Source of the DNA: Tsukamurella conjunctivitidis
Lineage (GTDB): Bacteria > Actinomycetota > Actinomycetes > Mycobacteriales > Mycobacteriaceae
Length of the DNA: 64,000 bases
Assembly: GCF_007858475.1 (NCBI RefSeq)
Contig: NZ_VIGX01000006.1
Location: forward strand, 235,257 to 299,256
Direction of reading: 5' to 3'
The translations under genes were made by a program, and so were the position numbers. The notes beneath the pieces were generated by a model. It worked only from the letters and a program-made list of their open reading frames with translations. It made no database searches and was not told the origin of the DNA. The first letter of the stretch is position 1. Every line of letters starts with the position of its first letter. Below are positions 54,969 to 63,866 of this stretch, piece by piece.

Positions 54969-55586
54969 ATGCCCCACACCGAAACCCGGGCGGAGGCAGG
55001 AGCGGCCCACAAGGCCTCGCTGACCTCCGTCGCCCGACGCATCGCCCCCGGCCGCGAACACGAATTCCTGGCCTGGACCGACGCGGGAATCGCACTGGCC
55101 CGTACCTATCGCGGCTTCCTGGGCGGCGGCTGGGTCCGTGCCGCGGACGATCCCGAGCTCTACTTCGTGATCTACCGATTCGCCTCCGACGAGGAACCCG
55201 CCGAATGGCAGGGCTCCCGGGTCCGTAAGCACTGGCTCGAGCGGTGCGAGGGCCTCGCCGTCGAGACGGCCACGCACCGCCTCTCCGGGATCGAGGGCTG
55301 GTTCTCCCCGCAGTCCGACGGTGCCGGCCCCGTCGCCGCCCCGGTGGCGAAGGTCCCGCCGCGGTGGAAGCAGGCCGTCGCCATCTGGCTCGGTTTCTTC
55401 CCGCTCTCCCTGCTGATCAACTTCCTGGTGCTGCCGCACCTGACCGTCCTGCCGGCCCACGGCTGGGGGCTGGTCGCCCGCACGCTGGTCGCGACGCTGA
55501 TCAACACTCCGCTCATGGTCTTCCTGGTGCTCCCGTGGGTCACCGCGCGCATCAAGCCCTGGTTGGAGCGCCGCTCCCTGACCTGA
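54969..55586 (+). CDS. ABM-domain protein with two C-terminal membrane helices
   Basis: Fusion of 205 aa. Residues 12-110 form an antibiotic-biosynthesis-monooxygenase (ABM) ferredoxin-like barrel (SLTSVARRIAPGREHEFLAW ... YFVIYRFASDEEPAEWQGS); residues 133-155 and 162-190 are two hydrophobic helices (AIWLGFFPLSLLINFLVL, LVATLINTPLMVFLVLPWV). The membrane-anchored ABM layout recurs in bacteria with unknown function; cofactor-free oxygenation or haem handling are possibilities. ATG at 54969; divergent from the ACT gene. Confidence 0.75.
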   Translation: MPHTETRAEAGAAHKASLTSVARRIAPGREHEFLAWTDAGIALARTYRGFLGGGWVRAADDPELYFVIYRFASDEEPAEWQGSRVRKHWLERCEGLAVETATHRLSGIEGWFSPQSDGAGPVAAPVAKVPPRWKQAVAIWLGFFPLSLLINFLVLPHLTVLPAHGWGLVARTLVATLINTPLMVFLVLPWVTARIKPWLERRSLT

Positions 55587-55634
55587 GCAAGAACGGTCAA
55601 GCGCGGGCGGCGCCGGGCGGTCGATACTGATCGC

Positions 55635-56570
55635 ATGTCCGCACCCGCCGATCCGCTGCGCCGGCTCCTCGAGGCCGTCCTCGCCGACCCGCACGACAAC
55701 CTCGACGCCATGGCCGCCGGCGCCCACAGCTCGCCCTTCCACTTCGCCCGGCAGGTCCGGGCCGGTGCGGGGGAGTCGCCCGTCGCGCTGCGCCGCCGGG
55801 TGCTGCTGGAGCGATCGGCCTGGCAGTTGCAACGCGGTGCGACGGTGACCGACGTCGCCTTCGCCGCCGGGTACGAGTCCGTGGAGGGCTTCATCCGCGC
55901 CTTCGCCCGGGCCTACGGTCACTCGCCGACGGCGCTCCCGCGGACCGTCGGGCATTGGCTCCCGGCGCCCAACGGCCTGCACTTCCACTCGCCGACGGTG
56001 CTGTACGTCGATGCCGCCGAGGGGCACGAGGATTCGTCGGGCGACGTGTTGGCCCTGCAGGTGCAGCACGACGCCGCGGACATCGGCGCTCTGCTCGACG
56101 CCGTCGCACAGCTACCCGACGAGCAGTACCGCGCGGTCCGGCTCCCCGGCTCGCGGCCGCGCAGCTGGGACGGCCCAGACGAGTCTCTCGCGCAGGTGAT
56201 GTGGCACCTCGTGCACAGCGCGGAACCGTGGCTCGCGACCGTCGCGGGTGAGCCCGAGCCGCAGCTCGACCCCGACGACGCCCCCGCGGCGCTGCGCGGC
56301 CACCACGAGCGGATCTCCCCGCGGTGGCTCGCGGTGATCCGCGACATCGAGCGGCGCGGCGCGTGGGCGGATCGCGTGATCGACTCCCTGTGCGATCCGC
56401 CCGAGTCCTTCCTGCTCTCGCAGATCGTCGCGCACGAGCTGACCTTCTCGACGCACCGCCGGCTGCTGGCGCGCTGGATGCTCGCCGACGCGGGCGCCGC
56501 CGTCGACACCCCCGCACTCGATCCCGACCCGATCATCTGGCACCGACGCATCACCGGAGGAAACGCATGA
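55635..56570 (+). CDS. AraC-type HTH fused to a DinB-like domain
   Basis: Regulator of 311 aa with reversed layout: AraC HTH at the N-terminus (residues 5-100: LDAMAAGAHSSPFHFARQVRA and VTDVAFAAGYESVEGFIRAF, then the YGHSPTALP tail) and a C-terminal DinB/YfiT-type four-helix domain (about 135-300) with His residues in VMWHLVHSAEPWL and VAHELTFSTHRRLLARWML that could bind a metal. Its stop overlaps the next gene in an ATGA, so it and the RibD-like reductase form a unit; it may sense a small molecule handled by that enzyme. Confidence 0.82.
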   Translation: MSAPADPLRRLLEAVLADPHDNLDAMAAGAHSSPFHFARQVRAGAGESPVALRRRVLLERSAWQLQRGATVTDVAFAAGYESVEGFIRAFARAYGHSPTALPRTVGHWLPAPNGLHFHSPTVLYVDAAEGHEDSSGDVLALQVQHDAADIGALLDAVAQLPDEQYRAVRLPGSRPRSWDGPDESLAQVMWHLVHSAEPWLATVAGEPEPQLDPDDAPAALRGHHERISPRWLAVIRDIERRGAWADRVIDSLCDPPESFLLSQIVAHELTFSTHRRLLARWMLADAGAAVDTPALDPDPIIWHRRITGGNA

Positions 56571-57112
56571 CCGCGTACTCGTACTACACCGCCTCGACGC
56601 TCGACGGCTTCCTCGCCGACGAGAACGACAGCCTGGACTGGCTGCTCAGTCAGCCGATCGACGACGGCGGACCGATGAACATCGAGGAGTACATGACGAC
56701 GGTCGGCGCGATCGTCATGGGCTACACCACCTATCAATGGGTGGTCGACCGGGTACAGGCCGGCGACGAGCCCTGGTACTACGCCGACTACCCGGTGTTC
56801 GTCTTCACGCACCGGGAGCTCGAACCCATCCATCCGGGCGTGCGGTTCGTCGCGGGCACCCCGGGCGAACTCCGCGCGACGCTGGAGGCGGCCGCGGCGG
56901 AGAAGGGCGTGTGGGTCGTGGGCGGCGGCGACCTCGCCGCGCAGTTCGCCGAGGCGGGCATGCTCGACGAGGTGATGATCAGCTACGCGCCCGCCACCGT
57001 CGGGTCGGGCAGGCCGCTGTTCCCGCGCGCCTTCGACTTCGAACTCGTCGAGTGGGCGCGGAACAAGGCCTTCCTGTGCGGCCGCTACCGGGTGGTGGGG
57101 CCGCGCGCGTGA
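56567..57112 (+). CDS. Dihydrofolate reductase/RibD-type reductase family protein
   Basis: Protein of 181 aa in the RibD_C/DHFR-like family. N-terminal YSYYTASTLDGFLADENDSLDWL, mid-part VMGYTTYQWVV, and nucleotide-binding GVWVVGGGDLAAQFAEAGMLDEVMISYAP. These enzymes reduce small ketone or pteridine-like substrates with NADPH; a real DHFR role is unlikely since key folate residues are not evident. Coupled by ATGA to the AraC-DinB regulator. Confidence 0.85.
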   Translation: MTAYSYYTASTLDGFLADENDSLDWLLSQPIDDGGPMNIEEYMTTVGAIVMGYTTYQWVVDRVQAGDEPWYYADYPVFVFTHRELEPIHPGVRFVAGTPGELRATLEAAAAEKGVWVVGGGDLAAQFAEAGMLDEVMISYAPATVGSGRPLFPRAFDFELVEWARNKAFLCGRYRVVGPRA

Positions 57113-57120
57113 ACGCCGCA

Positions 57121-57126
57121 TAGGAT
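57121..57126 (+). promoter_or_regulatory. Putative -10 (TAGGAT) for leaderless gatCA
   Basis: TAGGAT followed by seven bases and the gatC ATG at 57134; same spacing and hexamer as for the response-regulator gene at 21729. Confidence 0.5.
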
Positions 57127-57133
57127 CGGGGGC

Positions 57134-57442
57134 ATGTCTGCCATCTCCCGGGACGAGGTCGCCCACCTGGCGCGCTTGTCGCGCCTCGCCGTGACCGACG
57201 ACGAGCTCGACGTCTTCGCCACCCAGCTCGATTCCATCCTCGAGCACGTGAAGGTGGTGACGGAGGTCGGCGCTGATGCGAGCACTGCCGATGTCGCGCC
57301 GCTGACGCTGCCGGTCGGCAACGTGAACGTGAACCGGGGGGACGAGCCCGTCGGGAGCCTCACCCCGGAGGAGGCGCTCTCGGGCGCCCCGAACCGCGAG
57401 GGCGACCGCTTCGCCGTGCCGCGCATCCTGGGGGAGGAGTGA
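57134..57442 (+). CDS. gatC: Asp-tRNA(Asn)/Glu-tRNA(Gln) amidotransferase subunit C
   Basis: GatC of 102 aa. [35 protein letters not shown] is the two-helix start that packs on GatA; the C-terminal part ends with [15 protein letters not shown], the belt strand. Expected to stabilise the GatCAB complex that makes Gln-tRNA(Gln) and/or Asn-tRNA(Asn). gatA follows immediately; gatB lies outside the window. Confidence 0.96.
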   Translation: MSAISRDEVAHLARLSRLAVTDDELDVFATQLDSILEHVKVVTEVGADASTADVAPLTLPVGNVNVNRGDEPVGSLTPEEALSGAPNREGDRFAVPRILGEE

Positions 57443-57444
57443 CC

Positions 57445-58935
57445 GTGACCGACCTCCGTGCATCGAACGAGATCACCGGCGCCACCGCCGCCGACCTGGC
57501 CGCGAGGATCGCCGCCGGTGACCTGAGCTCCGTCGAGGTGACGCAGGCGCACCTGGACCGGATCGCCGAGGTCGACGGCGATCTGGGTGCCTTCCTGCAC
57601 GTCGGCGCCGATGCGGCCCTCGCGGCGGCGCGGACCGTCGACGAGGCCCGGGCCCGCGGCGAGGAGCCCGCATCCGCCCTGGCCGGCGTGCCGATCGCGC
57701 TCAAGGACGTCTTCACCACCACCGACGCGCCCACAACTTGCGGATCGAAGATCCTCGAGGGCTGGACCGCGCCGTACGACGCGACGGTCACCGCGAAGCT
57801 CCGCGCCGCAGGCATCCCGATCCTCGGCAAGACCAACATGGACGAGTTCGCCATGGGCAGCTCGACGGAGAACTCGGCGTACGGCGTGACCCGCAACCCG
57901 TGGGCCGCCGACCGCACGCCCGGGGGCTCGGGCGGCGGCAGCGCCGCGGCGCTCGCCTCCCATGAGGCGCCGCTCGCCATCGGCACCGACACCGGCGGCT
58001 CGATCCGCCAGCCCGCGTCGCTGACGGCCACCGTCGGCGTGCGCCCGACGTACGGCGCGGTGTCGCGCTACGGCCTCGTCGCCTGTGCCTCGTCGCTCGA
58101 TCAGGGCGGGCCGTGCGCGCGGACCGTCCTCGACACCGCCCTGCTGCACGAGGTGATCGCCGGGCACGACCCGCGTGATTCCACTTCGCTCGACGCCGCG
58201 GTGCCCGACGTGGTCGCCGCCGCCCGTGCGGGCGCCGCCGGGGACCTCAAGGGTGTCCGGGTGGGCCTGGTGAAGGAGTTCGGCGCCGACGGCACCGAGG
58301 CCGGCGTGCAGGCGAGCTTCGAGAAGGCCGTGCAGCAGCTGCGCGATCTGGGCGCCGAGACGGTCGAGGTGTCGCTGCCGACGCTGCAGTACTCGCTGGC
58401 CGCGTACTACCTGATCCTGCCGTCCGAGGTCTCCTCGAACCTCGCCCGCTTCGACGCCATGCGTTACGGCCTGCGCACCGGCGACGACGGCACGCACTCG
58501 GCCGAGGAGGTCATGGCGCTCACGCGCGAGGCGGGCTTCGGCCCGGAGGTCAAGCGGCGCATCATGATCGGCACCTACGCGCTGAGCTCCGGCTACTACG
58601 ACGCGTACTACGGCAGCGCGCAGAAGGTCCGTACTCTGCTGGCCGAGGACTTCGCCCGCGCCTACGAGAATGTCGACGTGATCGTCTCGCCCACCACGCC
58701 CACCACGGCGTTCAAGCTGGGAGAGAAGGTCGGCGACCCGCTGGCGATGTACCTGTTCGACCTGTTCACGCTGCCGACGAACCTCGCCGGGCACTGCGGC
58801 ATGTCGGTGCCCTCGGGCCTGTCCACGGACGACGGGCTCCCCGTCGGCCTGCAGATCCTGGCGCCCGCGCAGGCCGACGACCGGCTGTACCGGGTCGGCG
58901 CGGCCTACGAGGCCGCCCGCGGCCCCGTCGCCTGA
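57445..58935 (+). CDS. gatA: Asp-tRNA(Asn)/Glu-tRNA(Gln) amidotransferase subunit A
   Basis: Amidase of 496 aa hydrolysing glutamine for the amidotransfer. Catalytic triad: Lys87 (ALKDVF), cis-Ser162 ([13 protein letters not shown]) and nucleophile Ser186 ([10 protein letters not shown]). I choose the GTG at 57445 because GGGAGG ends seven bases upstream; a GTG at 57439, overlapping the gatC stop, is also possible. The other conserved blocks ([20 protein letters not shown] and [20 protein letters not shown]) are intact. Confidence 0.97.
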   Translation: MTDLRASNEITGATAADLAARIAAGDLSSVEVTQAHLDRIAEVDGDLGAFLHVGADAALAAARTVDEARARGEEPASALAGVPIALKDVFTTTDAPTTCGSKILEGWTAPYDATVTAKLRAAGIPILGKTNMDEFAMGSSTENSAYGVTRNPWAADRTPGGSGGGSAAALASHEAPLAIGTDTGGSIRQPASLTATVGVRPTYGAVSRYGLVACASSLDQGGPCARTVLDTALLHEVIAGHDPRDSTSLDAAVPDVVAAARAGAAGDLKGVRVGLVKEFGADGTEAGVQASFEKAVQQLRDLGAETVEVSLPTLQYSLAAYYLILPSEVSSNLARFDAMRYGLRTGDDGTHSAEEVMALTREAGFGPEVKRRIMIGTYALSSGYYDAYYGSAQKVRTLLAEDFARAYENVDVIVSPTTPTTAFKLGEKVGDPLAMYLFDLFTLPTNLAGHCGMSVPSGLSTDDGLPVGLQILAPAQADDRLYRVGAAYEAARGPVA

Positions 58936-58941
58936 CGGGCC

Positions 58942-58964
58942 CCGGGTCGGCCCGGCCGACCCGG
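58942..58964. terminator. Bidirectional terminator between gatA and the AhpD-like gene
   Basis: CCGGGTCGG-CCCGG-CCGACCCGG is a perfect 9-bp stem; the surrounding bases (CCTGAC to GTCAGG) extend the symmetry to both convergent stop codons. Confidence 0.65.
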
Positions 58965-58974
58965 CCGGCCCGGG

Positions 58975-59406
58975 TCAGGGCGCCGGGTGCAGGTGGGTGG
59001 TGATCCCCAGCATGTTCCAGGTGTTGATGGTGCCGACCGCGATCAGCAGGTCCGTCCGGCGCTCCTCGCCGAGCAGGCGGCCGGCGTCGTCCCACAGCGC
59101 GTCGTCGACCGGGTCGATGCCGGCGGTGAGGCGGTCGACGAAAGCCAGTGCCACGCGCTGGGTCTCGTCGAAGAACGGGCTCTCCTCCCAGGCGGAGACG
59201 CCGTAGATCGTGCGGGTCGGCGTGCCGAGTCGCTCGAGGTCGCGCGCGTGCATGTCGACGCAGTAGGCGCAGCCGTTGATCTGTGACGCGCGCAGTTTGA
59301 CGAGGTCGTAGAGGACCTTGCCGAGCGATGACGCCAGCCGGCCGTCCAGCGCGATGAGCGCCTTGTAGGTCTCCGGCGACGACGTGGCTCCGGGGGTGCG
59401 GCTCAT
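58975..59406 (-). CDS. AhpD/carboxymuconolactone-decarboxylase-like peroxidase
   Basis: Protein of 143 aa of the CMD/AhpD fold (TIGR00778-type). Redox pair CAYC at Cys46 and Cys49 with His53 (CAYCVDMHA), as in alkylhydroperoxidase AhpD; the downstream part FFDETQRVALAFVDRLT and IAVGTINTWNMLGITTHLHP complete the fold. It probably reduces peroxides or disulfides. AGAGG lies seven bases before the ATG. Upstream sits an operator shared with the Rrf2 gene, its likely regulator. Not a true decarboxylase. Confidence 0.9.
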   Translation of the reverse strand: MSRTPGATSSPETYKALIALDGRLASSLGKVLYDLVKLRASQINGCAYCVDMHARDLERLGTPTRTIYGVSAWEESPFFDETQRVALAFVDRLTAGIDPVDDALWDDAGRLLGEERRTDLLIAVGTINTWNMLGITTHLHPAP

Positions 59407-59427
59407 GATGGGCTTCCTCTCGTAAAA

Positions 59428-59444
59428 TGGATATTTGGTATCCA
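59428..59444. promoter_or_regulatory. Rrf2 operator 1: TGGATA-TTTGG-TATCCA
   Basis: Perfect 6-bp inverted repeat 21 bases upstream of the AhpD-like ATG, matching the GGATR-N5-TATCC element before the Rrf2 gene. Confidence 0.65.
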
Positions 59445-59484
59445 GATATTGGTTATGGGCTATCGGGTGGTTTCTGGAACGGCT

Positions 59485-59964
59485 TCAGGCGCCGCCGAAG
59501 TGGCGGCGAGCGGCATCGGCGACCCGCCGGGGGGTGGCGTCCGACAGGTCGGCGACCGAGGTCGCGGCGAGCTCGCGTCGCCACGCCAGCTCAGCCCCGC
59601 GCATCGCGTGGGCGATGCCGCACGGGCGCGCGAACTCGCTGCGCGGCCGGTCCTCGTTCATGCCGCGCTGCCGGATCTCGGTGCAGGCGAACGCCGCGGT
59701 GCCGCCCTCGATGGCCGCGACGACGTCCATGAGGGTGATCTGCGATGCCGGACGGGCCAACCGGACGCCGCCCCGGCGGCCGGGCAGGGATTCGGTGATC
59801 CCGCTGCGCGCCAGGGCCTGTAGCTGCTTGCCGAGATACGCCGCGGGGAGGTCGTAGGACTCGGCGAGACGCGAGGCCGGGACGGGGGTGAGTCCGCCCT
59901 CGTCGAGCCAGTGCAGCAGCACGCACGCGTGCGCAGCCCACTCGACGCCCTCGCTCATCCGCAT
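59485..59964 (-). CDS. Rrf2-family regulator
   Basis: Rrf2 protein of 159 aa. Winged helix (residues 5-80) with LAESYDLPAAYLGKQLQALARSGITESLPGRRGGVRLARP-type layout: recognition helix DLPAAYLGKQLQALARSG and wing GRRGGVRLA. Only two of the usual three cluster cysteines are present (Cys in FACTEIR and in ARPCGIAH), so an iron-sulfur cluster is doubtful and a thiol-redox mode is more likely. GGGAG is seven bases before the ATG. It should control itself and the AhpD-like gene through the paired operators. Confidence 0.9.
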   Translation of the reverse strand: MRMSEGVEWAAHACVLLHWLDEGGLTPVPASRLAESYDLPAAYLGKQLQALARSGITESLPGRRGGVRLARPASQITLMDVVAAIEGGTAAFACTEIRQRGMNEDRPRSEFARPCGIAHAMRGAELAWRRELAATSVADLSDATPRRVADAARRHFGGA

Positions 59965-59986
59965 GGTCCACTCCCTCTCTTAATCC

Positions 59987-60001
59987 GGATGCAACGTATC
60001 C
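59987..60001. promoter_or_regulatory. Rrf2 operator 2: GGATG-CAACG-TATCC
   Basis: Same GGATR-N5-TATCC pattern as at 59428; longer symmetry CCGGAT...ATCCGG with TTAA outside it on each side. Located 23 bases before the Rrf2 start. Confidence 0.65.
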
Positions 60002-60003
60002 GG

Positions 60004-61200
60004 TTAAGCGGCGGTGGGCAAGCTCTCCTGCGCGACGAGGTCCGCGACCAGCGCGGAGCCCTGCCGCTCGTCGTAGCGGTGTCCCAGACCGGGCGGCGGC
60101 GCGGTCGCGCCGAGGAGGTCGACGGTGGCCTGGACGAACGAGAGCACGGGCAGCCAGGGCGGCCGCGGGGTGGCGCGACCGGAACCGGAAGCGGCGCGTG
60201 CGGGCGGTGTGACCAGCAGCCGGGACGACCAGATCCCCACCGGATCGGAGGCGTTGAGCTGGGCGGGCCCGGTGACCGGTACTCCGGCCGGAGTGCCGAC
60301 CTGCAGGGTCGCCGCGACGGGGGCGTGGAGCTCCGCCGCTCGGCGTTGCGCCGCGAGTACGCCGACCGTCCCCAGGCTCTGTCCGTACACCCGGAGCGGC
60401 GTCGACGGCGCCCGTCGGTGCAGCTCGTCGATCAGCGCCGCGGTACTCGCCGCCGCCGCGTCACGGTGCAGCACGAAGGACTGCCAGCTCGGCATCTCGG
60501 TGTACTGCACGGCCACGATCGCACTGTCGCCGTGCAGCGCCTCCTCCACGCCGCGCACGAAGTGCGGGTCGACCCAGCCGGATCCGGTCGGAACCGCGAC
60601 CACCACGGCCCGCCGGCTGAGGCCACCGGCCGCCACCAGTCGGTCGACCGCCACGGCGGCTCGCGCGGCCGGGGAGTCGCCGTCGCCGAGCGAGGCGTAG
60701 GCCCGGACGCCCGGCGCCGAGGACTCGATGCCGGCGAAGCGCTCGGCGTACGCCGCCGTCTCCGCGGGCGTCGCCGTGGCGGGCCAGGCGATCCCGCCGA
60801 GCACCGCGACCCCCGCCACAGCAGCCGCGGCCGCTCGTGCCCGCACCGGCCGGAGGGCTGCGGCCGCGAACGGTGCCGCCGTTACCGCGCAGACGAGCGC
60901 AGCGAAGGACAAGGGGCCCAACGGATCGACTCCAGCGGCGGACCGGAGGTGGTTCTGCCACAGCAGCCAGCCCACCAGCGCCACCGGCAGTAGGTAGAGG
61001 GCGGCGCGGCCGCCACCGTCGGACGGCGTCCGGCGGCGCACGACCGCCCAGCCGGCCAGCGCCCCGAGGCCGCCGAGAATCAGGCACACCGCGATCTGGG
61101 TGAGTACGGTGCGCGGCAACTGGTTCGGGAACAGCGCGCACGCCACGCCGACGGCGTAGCCGGTGAGCACCCCGCCGCGGACGCGTCTCCGCGCGCTCAC
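60004..61200 (-). CDS. Membrane-anchored alpha/beta hydrolase (Abhydrolase_9 family)
   Basis: Protein of 398 aa with about four N-terminal membrane helices (residues 10-150; TGYAVGVACALFPNQL, IAVCLILGGLGALAGW, ALYLLPVALVGWLLW) and a C-terminal catalytic domain facing outside. The nucleophile elbow is RVYGQSLGTVGVLA (Ser in GQSLG); the VVVAVPTGSGWVDP block is the family's oxyanion region. GTG start at 61200 overlaps the stop of the phospholipase A2 gene (GTGA), so both are translated from one mRNA. Substrate unknown; a lipid ester is plausible because of the partner. Confidence 0.82.
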   Translation of the reverse strand: MSARRRVRGGVLTGYAVGVACALFPNQLPRTVLTQIAVCLILGGLGALAGWAVVRRRTPSDGGGRAALYLLPVALVGWLLWQNHLRSAAGVDPLGPLSFAALVCAVTAAPFAAAALRPVRARAAAAAVAGVAVLGGIAWPATATPAETAAYAERFAGIESSAPGVRAYASLGDGDSPAARAAVAVDRLVAAGGLSRRAVVVAVPTGSGWVDPHFVRGVEEALHGDSAIVAVQYTEMPSWQSFVLHRDAAAASTAALIDELHRRAPSTPLRVYGQSLGTVGVLAAQRRAAELHAPVAATLQVGTPAGVPVTGPAQLNASDPVGIWSSRLLVTPPARAASGSGRATPRPPWLPVLSFVQATVDLLGATAPPPGLGHRYDERQGSALVADLVAQESLPTAA

Positions 61201-61760
61201 AGCCGGCCCCCGCCGGTGAGCCAACCGGTGACGATCTCGCGGACGGACTCGGCGCGGGGCGGACCGTCGTGCTGACGCCAGGTGTTGGCGCGCACCGCCA
61301 TCACCGTGAGCCCGGCCACCTCGGTGCAGTGACGGCGCTGCGAGACGGGCCGCGCCGCGCACGCGGCGGCCAACCGGTCTGCGAAGGCGTCGTCGATCCG
61401 GTGGCGGGCCCAACCGCCCAACGGTCGCCCCGTCGCGTCGGCGTGCCGGAGCAGGTCGTAGCCCAGATCGTGCGCCTTGCAGGGGGCGTCGAAATCGGCG
61501 GGCAGCCGCACCACCGACGAGCAGTCGCCGTGCGGCGCCAGGGCGTAGCCCGGACCGGGGGCCGCTGTATACCCAAGGGTGCGGGGCACCGCGCGGACCT
61601 GCGCGGCGGGATCCAGCGCGGGATCAGTGACGGCGCGAACGGCGGAGGCCGTCGCGGAGTCCTCGCGCTCTGCGGAGTCGCCCACGGCGGCGGGGAGGGG
61701 GAGCCCGAACGACAGGGGGACGGCGAGTACGGCTGCGGCGGCGAGCATGCGGCGGTTCAT
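61197..61760 (-). CDS. Secreted prokaryotic phospholipase A2
   Basis: Exported protein of 187 aa. Signal peptide of about 28 residues (MNRRMLAAAAVLAVPLSFGLPLPAA). The catalytic helix of group XIV phospholipase A2 is CKAHDLGYDLLRHA, with catalytic dyad His97-Asp98; cysteines at 80 and 94 plus a later pair can form the two conserved disulfides (CSS..., HCTEVAG). It would cleave phospholipid sn-2 esters in the envelope or outside. ATG at 61760. Coupled by GTGA overlap to the membrane hydrolase. Divergent from the histidine kinase over 112 bases. Confidence 0.85.
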   Translation of the reverse strand: MNRRMLAAAAVLAVPLSFGLPLPAAVGDSAEREDSATASAVRAVTDPALDPAAQVRAVPRTLGYTAAPGPGYALAPHGDCSSVVRLPADFDAPCKAHDLGYDLLRHADATGRPLGGWARHRIDDAFADRLAAACAARPVSQRRHCTEVAGLTVMAVRANTWRQHDGPPRAESVREIVTGWLTGGGRL

Positions 61761-61858
61761 GACAGCGACGCTAGGAACCGGGGACCGGCACTCGGATCGG
61801 CTGCGCGAGTGGTTCGATATCACCCGGAAGTATGAGGACGCCGAGTGTGCGGTACCCC

Positions 61859-61864
61859 TAGCGT
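61859..61864 (+). promoter_or_regulatory. Putative -10 (TAGCGT) for the histidine-kinase gene
   Basis: TAGCGT is eight bases before the ATG at 61873; no ribosome-binding site. Confidence 0.4.
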
Positions 61865-61872
61865 TGCCTTCC

Positions 61873-63147
61873 ATGAGGACGACCACGAAGAGGATCGAGC
61901 GGTTCGGACGCGCCACGGTGCGCGCCGGCCGCTACCTGGACCGGCAGAGCGCGCTGCACATCGAGGCCCCGGACGGTGCGCTGCACGCCACCCCGCTCGG
62001 GATGTTCCTGTCCCGGAAGATCAACTGGCTGTTCCTACTGGTCGCACTCATCATGTGGGCGGTCGCCTGGCCCACCCTGAACGAGCAGTTCGCGGTGCCC
62101 GCAGCGCTGCTGCCGATCATCAGCGGACTGTCCGTGCTGCCGATCGCGATCGCCTGGGCGCATCCGCGCGTCGCGTGGGGGATCGTCGCCGCGACGGCCG
62201 CGCTCTTCCCGCTGATGTGGTTCGACGCGAAGCAGGACTGGCAGTGGAACTGGCAGGTCTCGCTGATCATGGCGATGCTGATCACCAGCTGGATCGCCTT
62301 CCTCAAGTGTGCGCCGCTCGACGCGATCGCCATCGCCGCAGCGTCGTCGGTGCTGTTCTGGATCAACGCGCAAGAGGGCACAGGTGGCGGCTGGGTCGCC
62401 GGGATCATGGTCTCGTTGGTGATCATCCTGCTGCTGCGCCTGGCGCTGCAGTCCCGCAACCGCCTCGAAGAACAGACCGAGGTCAGCGAGCTCGAGCGCG
62501 GCCGTCGCGCCATCCTCGAGGAGCGCACCCGCATCGCCCGCGACCTGCATGACATCGTCGCGCACCGGATGTCGCTCGTGGTGGTCCAGGCGCAGACCGC
62601 GCAGTACCGCGTGCCCGACGTCTCCGAGCGCGCCCGCGCCGAGTTCGACGGTATCGCCGTCTCCGCACGCGAGGCCCTCAACGAGGTCCGCGCCCTGCTC
62701 GGCGTCCTCCGGCTCGACGACGCCTCGGCCGAGCTCGCCCCGGCACCCGGCCTCGGCGGCGTCGACGAGCTGATCGACGGGGCACGCGCGGCGGGAGTCG
62801 TCGTCGACTACCTGCCCCTGCCCGACCCGTCGGCGATCGGGGAGAGCACCGCGCTGGTCGCCTACCGCATCGTGCAGGAGTCCATCGCCAACGCCACCCG
62901 GCACGCGCAGGGCGCGGCGATCACCGTCGCCCTCACCCTGGACGCCGGCACGCTCAACCTGAGCATCGAGAACGGCCCCCGCACCTCGGACGCCGATCTC
63001 GGCGGCCCCGGCCTGGGCCAGGGCATCCCCGGTATGGCAGAGCGGGCGCGCACCGTCGGCGGTTCGTTGTCGGCGACGCCGACGGCGGGCGGGGGCTTCG
63101 CGGTCCGTGCCGCGCTCCCGGCCCGTTCCGACGGTGCCACCGCCTAG
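61873..63147 (+). CDS. NarL-type membrane sensor histidine kinase
   Basis: Kinase of 424 aa. Six hydrophobic segments (about 45-200; for example [18 protein letters not shown] and [19 protein letters not shown]), a linker helix, HisKA_3 domain with phospho-His in [16 protein letters not shown], and HATPase_c (N-box [14 protein letters not shown]-box [17 protein letters not shown]). The ATP lid is complete. It precedes its response regulator by nine bases; the pair resembles DesKR/LiaSR-like systems that monitor membrane state, in line with its divergent phospholipase neighbour, but the signal is unknown. Confidence 0.93.
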   Translation: MRTTTKRIERFGRATVRAGRYLDRQSALHIEAPDGALHATPLGMFLSRKINWLFLLVALIMWAVAWPTLNEQFAVPAALLPIISGLSVLPIAIAWAHPRVAWGIVAATAALFPLMWFDAKQDWQWNWQVSLIMAMLITSWIAFLKCAPLDAIAIAAASSVLFWINAQEGTGGGWVAGIMVSLVIILLLRLALQSRNRLEEQTEVSELERGRRAILEERTRIARDLHDIVAHRMSLVVVQAQTAQYRVPDVSERARAEFDGIAVSAREALNEVRALLGVLRLDDASAELAPAPGLGGVDELIDGARAAGVVVDYLPLPDPSAIGESTALVAYRIVQESIANATRHAQGAAITVALTLDAGTLNLSIENGPRTSDADLGGPGLGQGIPGMAERARTVGGSLSATPTAGGGFAVRAALPARSDGATA

Positions 63148-63150
63148 GCT
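63145..63150 (+). promoter_or_regulatory. Putative internal -10 (TAGGCT) before the response regulator
   Basis: The hexamer begins with the kinase's own TAG stop codon and lies six bases before the GTG at 63157. It could give the regulator a separate leaderless transcript. Confidence 0.35.
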
Positions 63151-63156
63151 GGGTCC

Positions 63157-63813
63157 GTGCCCATCACCGTCTTCATCGCCGACGATCAGGCCATGGTCCG
63201 GCAGGGATTCGGCGCCCTGCTCGGCGCCCAGCCGGACATCTCCGTGGTCGGGGACGCCCCGGACGGGAAGGCCGCGGTCGCCGAGGTGGCACGCCTGCAG
63301 CCCGACGTGGTGCTGATGGACGTCCGGATGCCCGAGATGAACGGGCTGCAGGCGGCCGCCGAGATCCTGCGCCGCCACGACGGCGTCCGCGTGCTCATGC
63401 TCACCACCTTCGACATCGACGACTACGTCTACGAGGCGCTGCGCGTCGGCGCGTCCGGCTTCATGCTCAAGGACGCCCCCGCCGAGGAGCTCGTCCGCGC
63501 CGTGCGCGTGGTGCACGAGGGCCAGTCGCTGCTCGCCCCGTCGGTCACGCGGCGGATGATCGCCGAGGTCACCGCGGCCCGGGCGCACCGTCGCACCCCG
63601 CCCCCCGCGCTCGCGACCCTCACGCCCCGCGAGCGCGAGGTACTCGAGGCCGTCGCCGCCGGGCGGTCCAACGCCGAGATCGCCGCGGCGCTGTTCGTCT
63701 CCGACCAGACCGTGAAGACGCACGTCAGCAAGGTCCTGCAGAAGCTGGGACTGCGCGACCGGGCGCAGGCCGTGGTCTACGCCTACGAGACGGGAGTCGT
63801 GACCCCCGGGTGA
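63157..63813 (+). CDS. NarL/FixJ-type response regulator
   Basis: Regulator of 218 aa. Receiver domain 1-120: acidic pair in FIADDQAM, phospho-Asp in [13 protein letters not shown], Thr in LTTFDIDDY, Lys in FMLKDAPAE. LuxR HTH about 150-210: [39 protein letters not shown]. Cognate to the kinase encoded immediately upstream. GTG start at 63157. It precedes pfkA by 53 bases. Confidence 0.94.
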   Translation: MPITVFIADDQAMVRQGFGALLGAQPDISVVGDAPDGKAAVAEVARLQPDVVLMDVRMPEMNGLQAAAEILRRHDGVRVLMLTTFDIDDYVYEALRVGASGFMLKDAPAEELVRAVRVVHEGQSLLAPSVTRRMIAEVTAARAHRRTPPPALATLTPREREVLEAVAAGRSNAEIAAALFVSDQTVKTHVSKVLQKLGLRDRAQAVVYAYETGVVTPG

Positions 63814-63866
63814 ACTCCTCGGGCGATGGCATGACAGGTCCGGGGCGAGGCGGCAAGATCGGTGGC

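Noticed and set aside
58975-59406. 4-carboxymuconolactone decarboxylase (PcaC)
   Set aside because: The CAYC redox pair and the adjacent Rrf2 regulator indicate an AhpD-type peroxidase; it is also 50 kb from the pca genes.
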